From Bacteroidota bacterium (GTDB lineage: Bacteria; Bacteroidota; Ignavibacteria; Ignavibacteriales; Melioribacteraceae), in NCBI GenBank assembly GCA_018829205.1, contig JAHJUE010000007.1, positions 124,001-188,000 of the forward strand: a stretch of 64,000 nucleotides of DNA. The letters are read 5' to 3'. This document shows, in pieces, positions 59,590 through 64,000 of the stretch (its first letter is position 1; every line of letters starts with the position of its first letter). The position numbers and the translations under genes were made by a program. Below the pieces are notes generated by a model. It was not told the origin of the DNA. It saw nothing but the letters and a program-made list of their open reading frames with translations, and ran no database searches.

Positions 59590-60666
59590 TTAATATATTT
59601 TTGTAAAAAAATATATTCTGTCGACATTTGTAGAAATTCCGATGTATTCAATAGCTTTAGTAATAGCTGAGTCAAAGCTTGATTCCACAAGCAGGGTATT
59701 TGTAGCTTTATCGACACCTTTTAAGAGTTCCGATTGTTTTTTAAGATCATCTATATATTTTTTTCTTTCGGATATATCAATAAAACTTTCTAGGAATATT
59801 TCTTTATTGCCGATATAAAGATTAGACATTGTTTTTTGAACAGGGAACGGTACCTTTTCAGCATTTAGTAAATATGTCTCAACAGGCGTATTAGAACTAT
59901 TTGAGTCCTTTCTATTATTAATAAGATTTTCAAAATATTCCCATTCGTTCCGTTTGGTGCCGATTATAGAATCTTTGTCAGTTTTTAACAATTTAGCGGC
60001 GGCATCGTTAGTATCAATGATTGTACCGGTCGATTTTTCTATAATAAAAACGCCTGTAAGAATTGAATTAAGAATTAATTGTAATTCTCTTTGAGCCTGT
60101 TTAATCTTTTCAACCCTCAGTGAAATCTTCTGTTCAAGATCAGCTTCAAGATTATTAATTTCATTATTCAATTTCACGTTCGTTAACAGAAATGCGAATT
60201 GATTTGCGTGAAGTATTATATAATTTTGAATATTATCAGAAAAATTTTTTAAACCTATGCTGCCTAATACTTGAATTACGCCCATAATTCCCGCAGGAGA
60301 AACAACCGGAATTATAATAATATGACTATTCTGACCGTAGATTGAAAATACCAAATGCCCCTTATCAAGAGCTTTGCCAATTGTACCGTTCTCAATTAAA
60401 TAATCGAAAATATCCTGCTGTTCTTTTTCCGTAGCGTCAATTGTATGCCCCAGCCGAAATTCAAATGTTTCGTGATCGAGATAAAAGAGCGCCACTGAGA
60501 TAGTGCCCGGAAGGATTAAATACTTGTCGAGTATTTTGTGGTTTATTTGTGTAATATGTTCATCCCTGTAAAAACTTTGATTAAAATTAGCGACAGCTTC
60601 AATAAAAAGTTCTTCGCTTTTTATTCTTTTAGCTCCGCTTATTTTATTATTTCCGGGACTATACAT
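59590..60666 (-). CDS. N-terminal half of a frameshifted GAF/PAS histidine kinase
   Basis: 358 residues from the ATG at 60666. The first ~165 residues are a GAF-like sensor domain (GTISVALFYLDHETFEFRLGHTID, then VSPAGIMGVIQVLGSIGLKNFSD). A coiled coil (~170-200) leads to a PAS domain (ILTGVFIIEKSTGTIIDTNDAAAKLL). A second GAF domain starts at LLVESSFDSAITKAIEYIGIST and breaks off at VDRIYFFTKIY. One missing base in the homopolymers at 59598-59611 (T7 and A5 in the coding sense) would join it to the frame of the next entry. Together they make a ~725-residue soluble kinase. It follows the HDOD gene by 12 bases. Confidence 0.88.
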   Translation of the reverse strand: MYSPGNNKISGAKRIKSEELFIEAVANFNQSFYRDEHITQINHKILDKYLILPGTISVALFYLDHETFEFRLGHTIDATEKEQQDIFDYLIENGTIGKALDKGHLVFSIYGQNSHIIIIPVVSPAGIMGVIQVLGSIGLKNFSDNIQNYIILHANQFAFLLTNVKLNNEINNLEADLEQKISLRVEKIKQAQRELQLILNSILTGVFIIEKSTGTIIDTNDAAAKLLKTDKDSIIGTKRNEWEYFENLINNRKDSNSSNTPVETYLLNAEKVPFPVQKTMSNLYIGNKEIFLESFIDISERKKYIDDLKKQSELLKGVDKATNTLLVESSFDSAITKAIEYIGISTNVDRIYFFTKIY

Positions 60667-60678
60667 TAATTTCTCTTT

Positions 60679-61527
60679 TTATTCTGACAACAAAAGTTTA
60701 TTTGTTTCTTCAAAATTGCTTAGAAGTTCATCCATGCTATTCGTAAAGAATTTATCCGGAATATTAAGTTTTTCAAGAACAACTTCATTCGGCTGCGGTA
60801 TTAAATTGTCCCCGGGAAAACCAAGTTCTAGGGTTCGCGTTATTATGTCGGCAAGATAAACAGTAGCCACTAATTTTTCGGTACTGCCTTCCATAATTCC
60901 TCCGTGATGAAATCTGACGGCATTCTTAAGCGTTGGGGGCATATTCCATTTTTGACAGAGCATTTCACCGATTTTTGAATGATCGAATCCGATTATTTCT
61001 CTTTCCGCTTCATATATATAACATCTTTTTTCTTCTACAAGTTGAAGGACTTGTTCATATTCTTCAGGCGCGTATTCAAACAGTATTAGTTTTCCTATAT
61101 CATGTAAAATTCCTGCAAGAAAATAATTTTCAAGATTCTGAATCTTTAATGTATTTCCAATTACTCTGGATGAAATTCCAACAGCAATTGAATGTGACCA
61201 GAATTCGGCAGGTTTAAAATTCATAAGGTTTTTCTTTTTCTTAAATAAATTTATTACCGAAAGAGCGAAAATTAAATTTCTAATTTCGTTTAATCCCAGG
61301 TATAAAATTGCGCGCGAAATTGTATCAATTCTGCCGCTGAAACCATAAAACGCCGAGTTAACCACTTTTAATACCTTTATAGCCGCCGCCTGATCAGATG
61401 AAATAATTGCCGCCAAATCATCATTTGTTATTCTGGGATTGCTCATTGCGTCCGATAATCTTGAAAACACAGTAGGCAGCGTTGGAAGTTCCTTTATTTT
61501 TTCAATAATTTTTTCTTTGTTGGTCAT
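60679..61527 (-). CDS. HDOD-domain protein
   Basis: 282 residues. The HDOD domain spans most of it: LPTLPTVFSRLSDAMSNPRITNDDLAAIISSDQAAAIKVLKVVNSAFYGFSGRIDTISRAILYLGLNEIRNLIFALSV is its hallmark when read in parts, and AGILHDIGKLILFEYAPEEY shows the HD-like motif. HDOD proteins lack the metal-dependent phosphodiesterase activity and act in signalling. It overlaps the upstream small gene by TAATG and precedes the GAF/PAS kinase, so the three are a signalling operon. Confidence 0.93.
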   Translation of the reverse strand: MTNKEKIIEKIKELPTLPTVFSRLSDAMSNPRITNDDLAAIISSDQAAAIKVLKVVNSAFYGFSGRIDTISRAILYLGLNEIRNLIFALSVINLFKKKKNLMNFKPAEFWSHSIAVGISSRVIGNTLKIQNLENYFLAGILHDIGKLILFEYAPEEYEQVLQLVEEKRCYIYEAEREIIGFDHSKIGEMLCQKWNMPPTLKNAVRFHHGGIMEGSTEKLVATVYLADIITRTLELGFPGDNLIPQPNEVVLEKLNIPDKFFTNSMDELLSNFEETNKLLLSE

Positions 61528-61856
61528 TAACTTTTCCGTTTGGATAAATTCATCAATACTCTTTTAACGCCCATTTCAAATAGGTCTTTTTCGTAGCTGC
61601 TGGTGGGTTTCCAATTTATTCTATCCGAAAAAATTTTTTCAGCCTGTTCTTTCATTTCATCTGTAATAACTATTTCATCTTTACCATTCTCATTTTTAAT
61701 AGTAATTAATTTTATTCCCCATGTTAAAAAAAGTTTTTTATGATTTTCCTGCAGTTCAACTCCGGCTCCCAACAGCACCTGTCCGTATCTGTTAAGAATT
61801 GGTGCGGCCAATACCATACCCGTCTCAAATTTTGAAACTTCAATTAAACTGGACAT
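61527..61856 (-). CDS. Small protein resembling the N-terminal domain of HD-GYP proteins
   Basis: 109 residues. VSKFETGMVLAAPILNRYGQVLLGAGVELQENHKKLFLTWGI follows the pattern of the short N-terminal domain (DUF3391-like) found in front of HD-GYP phosphodiesterases, in which G-M-V-L-A-x-P/D is conserved. Here it is a free-standing protein, overlapped by the HDOD gene. It may be a small adaptor for the HDOD/kinase pair. Family assignment is moderate. Confidence 0.7.
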   Translation of the reverse strand: MSSLIEVSKFETGMVLAAPILNRYGQVLLGAGVELQENHKKLFLTWGIKLITIKNENGKDEIVITDEMKEQAEKIFSDRINWKPTSSYEKDLFEMGVKRVLMNLSKRKS

Positions 61857-62003
61857 AATAATTCCTTTAATTGACTAATAATCGATTAATTACTTATATA
61901 GTTTAAAAGACAAGATGTCTTTATTATATATATAAATATATTCTATAAATAATGTTAAAATTTTAAAAAACTAAAATGAAGGGATATATGCTAAGAAATG
62001 ATA

Positions 62004-62462
62004 TTATTTTTTTCCTTTATCTTCCCAGTCAATTAATAATTTATCTCGGAAGAAAAATGTAATATCACCGTATACATGTTGAGTAAAAATACCGTAATTG
62101 TATTTATCAGTATTGCTTTTATCTGGTTTGCCCCAGCTGTCTTTAAGCATTTCTTCTGTCATGCCTTTCCATATTCTGCCGTTTGCAACCATTGTGCCGT
62201 TATCTTTTCCGTATTTTGAAATGTAGAATTTTTCAAACTCGGATTTAATTTTCGCGTCGAGGTAGTCTCTATGTTTTGTTAATGTATCAAGATCTTTTTT
62301 CAGTGATTCAATATATCTTTTAAGGTTTTCTTTATAAGCTTTTAAACTGTCTTTTTGCGCGGCTATTTGTTCAGATGATAAAACGCTTTGGGCTTTAACT
62401 TCGGAAAGATTTAATGAGGCAAATACAACGGCAATTATAGAAATAAGTTTTAAAAAATTCAT
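62004..62462 (-). CDS. Secreted coiled-coil protein with SmpA/BamE-like end
   Basis: 152 residues. A signal peptide (SIIAVVFASLNLSEVKAQ) is followed by a long coiled coil (~28-80; DSLKAYKENLKRYIESLKKD). The last ~55 residues carry GRIWKGMTEEMLKDSWGKPD and TQHVYGDITFFFRDKLLIDW, the pattern of SmpA/BamE-like small periplasmic domains. No function is assigned. Confidence 0.75.
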   Translation of the reverse strand: MNFLKLISIIAVVFASLNLSEVKAQSVLSSEQIAAQKDSLKAYKENLKRYIESLKKDLDTLTKHRDYLDAKIKSEFEKFYISKYGKDNGTMVANGRIWKGMTEEMLKDSWGKPDKSNTDKYNYGIFTQHVYGDITFFFRDKLLIDWEDKGKK

Positions 62463-62538
62463 AACAATCCTAAATAATATTTTTAAGAAGCTTAGAATAT
62501 TAAAAAAAATAATTTATTCCAAACTTAGTTTATTTCTT

Positions 62539-63150
62539 TTAACTTCCGAATACATCCTCATAATCCTGCATTGACGCCTTAATGACCTCAAACGCATGTT
62601 CAGCGCCGTAAACATTTTCTATTGAAAAATGATGCTCGCTTCCAGGCACCATTTTATAAGTTGTAAAATAATGTCTTAACCGTTCAACTAAAATTTCGGG
62701 CAGTTCCGAAATATCGTTGACATTTCCCCAGAAGTTATCGTTGTCTAATACAGCTACAATTTTATCATCTGCTTCGTTGCCGTCAATCATTTTTAAGCCA
62801 CCTACAACTCTCGAGTTTAAAATCACTTCAGCCCGGTTTATCGGTCTTTCGCTTAATACGCAAATATCAAGGGGATCACCGTCACCCTCGGTTGCAGTTT
62901 TGCAGAGAGCCCCTACTCTTTTACCGCAGTATGTACGGGGAATAAAACCGTAAAGTGTAGGTGGGTGCGAAGAAGTGCGCTGGGGTCTGTCGACTCTTAT
63001 ATATCCAGTTACTTTGTCGACTTCATATTTAACAAGATCAAAAGGAGTAATTTCTATAAATGCCTGTACCAGCTGCGGCGGATTTTTACCTACTTCAAGT
63101 CCGTGCCAAGGATGAGGTCTCCAACGGAAAAAAGGATTTGGGAATGACAT
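62539..63150 (-). CDS. ppa: Inorganic pyrophosphatase (soluble family I)
   Basis: 203 residues. [20 protein letters not shown] and [14 protein letters not shown] are family I signatures, with active-site metal-binding Asp residues in [12 protein letters not shown] and later [13 protein letters not shown]. The [10 protein letters not shown] end with Lys completes the active site. It hydrolyses pyrophosphate to phosphate in the cytoplasm. The N-terminus is unusually extended ([20 protein letters not shown]), as in some family I enzymes of this lineage. Single gene. Confidence 0.96.
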   Translation of the reverse strand: MSFPNPFFRWRPHPWHGLEVGKNPPQLVQAFIEITPFDLVKYEVDKVTGYIRVDRPQRTSSHPPTLYGFIPRTYCGKRVGALCKTATEGDGDPLDICVLSERPINRAEVILNSRVVGGLKMIDGNEADDKIVAVLDNDNFWGNVNDISELPEILVERLRHYFTTYKMVPGSEHHFSIENVYGAEHAFEVIKASMQDYEDVFGS

Positions 63151-63160
63151 TGTTACTCCA

Positions 63161-63634
63161 CTATTTAATTGAAATAAAAATTTCTACTTTATTATAAATT
63201 GTTTTATCATACTTTTCAAAATCAGCGGTGTATGCTCTTTCATATTTATTATTTTCTAAAAAATATTTCCAGATATATTTCCATGAATCAATTACAACTG
63301 CGGGCATTTCGCCTTCATTGGTAAATTTTAAATACTTGCCTTGTTCAATTCTTTGTGTGCGTAAATTATCGGGTATATTTTCAAACCCTTTAACTTCCTT
63401 GGCGATAAGCAAGGTATAATCGCCATTATAATCGCTTTCGTAATCAGTATAAATCCCCATAAAATACTTTTCATTTATTTTATTTGGAATTTGATCTTCT
63501 ATTTTTTCATCAAAGAATTTTTTGTACAGCGGCATTATTTTAGATTTTGAAGCATTGCTTTCATCTGCGTTATTTGTTCGTACTGATATTCCGGCTACAT
63601 TAAAGACATCTAAACTTACTTCATTTATTTCCAA
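63161..63634 (-). CDS. GyrI-like/AraC effector-binding domain protein
   Basis: 157 residues. The layout ([96 protein letters not shown]) is that of the GyrI-like small-molecule-binding domain, related to the effector-binding part of AraC/BmrR-type regulators. No DNA-binding domain is present. Overlaps the DinB-like gene by 14 bases, so it is probably coregulated. Confidence 0.88.
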   Translation of the reverse strand: MEINEVSLDVFNVAGISVRTNNADESNASKSKIMPLYKKFFDEKIEDQIPNKINEKYFMGIYTDYESDYNGDYTLLIAKEVKGFENIPDNLRTQRIEQGKYLKFTNEGEMPAVVIDSWKYIWKYFLENNKYERAYTADFEKYDKTIYNKVEIFISIK

Positions 63635-64000
63635 AATAACTCTCCTGCTTTTTATCTATTGATTTAAAAAATCTTTCAATCTGAATTTTATGTCTTAATA
63701 TATGAACAATAGCATGTTCAAGTATGCTTTCTATAGAATATAAATCATCATTCCATGGAGTTTTCACTATTTTAGCGTCGATTTCTTCGTAAGAAATTTC
63801 TTTATCTGCAAAAACATTTTTCGTGAATTTAATTACATCTAAAAGTGATACTTCTATTTCATCTTTATTCATTAATTTATATGCGGGACGCGCTGTTTCC
63901 ACGTTAATAGAATTCCCAATATAAAAAGCGTATCCGTAACCTGAATTAATTATATGCGAAACTATTGTCTGAATCGAACGGCAGTCATTGTCTAAAGTTT
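63621..64000 (-). CDS. DinB-family protein, 5' end outside window
   Basis: The frame stays open to the right edge, so the start lies beyond it; the GTG at 63902 is internal, because the residues before it (LDNDCRSIQTIVSHIINSGYG) are a typical DinB first helix. ILEHAIVHILRHKIQIERFF at the end carries the H-x-x-x-H-x-x-Q signature. Metal-dependent four-helix bundle of unknown reaction. At least 126 residues are visible. It is followed, with overlap, by the GyrI-like gene. Confidence 0.85.
   Translation of the reverse strand, partial: TLDNDCRSIQTIVSHIINSGYGYAFYIGNSINVETARPAYKLMNKDEIEVSLLDVIKFTKNVFADKEISYEEIDAKIVKTPWNDDLYSIESILEHAIVHILRHKIQIERFFKSIDKKQESYFGNK

Noticed and set aside
1-64000. Secretion-system type 9 C-terminal sorting domains, CRISPR arrays, transposases and tRNA genes
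   Set aside because: Looked for throughout and none found.

Overview
The window is 64 kb of AT-rich, densely packed bacterial chromosome. Gene content points to the Ignavibacteria/Chlorobiota side of the Bacteroidota group: GSCFA, LytTR/His_kinase pairs, CarboxypepD_reg TonB-dependent receptors, an MCE (Mla-type) operon, 7TMR-DISM/PP2C and two NtrC-type sigma-54 activators. Many genes have strong AGGAG-type ribosome binding sites, which fits Ignavibacteria better than Bacteroidia. This placement is inferred from gene families; there is no rRNA marker here. I see no tRNA, rRNA, CRISPR array, transposase or prophage.

Layout. 1-4.5 kb: amidase 3' end, a secreted protein, a DUF1028 protein and a YfcC-type carrier. 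4.5-10.6 kb: a lipoprotein, mlaE-mlaF-mlaD, a YiiD-type thioesterase, a large propeller lipoprotein and a DUF2892 protein. 10.6-15.7 kb: CDF metal exporter, DUF1761 protein, LytS/LytR-type pair and a secreted S9-like hydrolase. 15.7-29 kb (minus strand): an apparent alpha-glucoside/trehalose locus. It holds a GH37 trehalase of fungal neutral-trehalase type, a secreted GH65 enzyme, an MFS carrier and a TonB-dependent receptor. Upstream lies a three-gene cassette of membrane-anchored solute-binding protein, histidine kinase and sigma-54 activator, with no ABC permease. 29.2-31.9 kb: a cobalamin riboswitch ahead of a BtuB-like receptor. 32-36.2 kb: TPM, DUF6090-like, histone-deacetylase-like, GSCFA and DUF2202 proteins.

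36.2-42.7 kb (minus strand): a tightly packed five-gene operon of secreted Asp-rich calcium-motif protein, outer-membrane barrel, DUF4405 membrane protein, PAS histidine kinase and sigma-54 activator. A separate Gly-rich secreted protein with the same calcium motif lies just upstream. This is the best candidate for an uncharacterised envelope-to-sigma-54 system. 42.8-50.1 kb: EamA carrier, a frameshifted aldo/keto reductase behind a voltage-gated K+ channel, and an operon starting with a close homologue of eukaryotic sphingolipid delta-4 desaturase (DEGS1) followed by a kinase-fold protein, a small membrane protein, DinB and a 7TMR-DISM/PP2C phosphatase. 50.4-64 kb: YgjV-GNAT protein, a metal-site-dead M1 peptidase homologue, DinB and DUF427 proteins, ClC channel, TPR protein, AraC regulator, a frameshifted GAF/PAS histidine kinase with HDOD partner, pyrophosphatase and a GyrI-like protein.

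Two genes carry single-base frameshifts at homopolymers, and one outer-membrane protein survives only as a C-terminal remnant. Several intergenic regions contain a TGGCA-N6-TTG motif resembling -24/-12 promoters. Two of these precede operons that are linked to the two sigma-54 activators.
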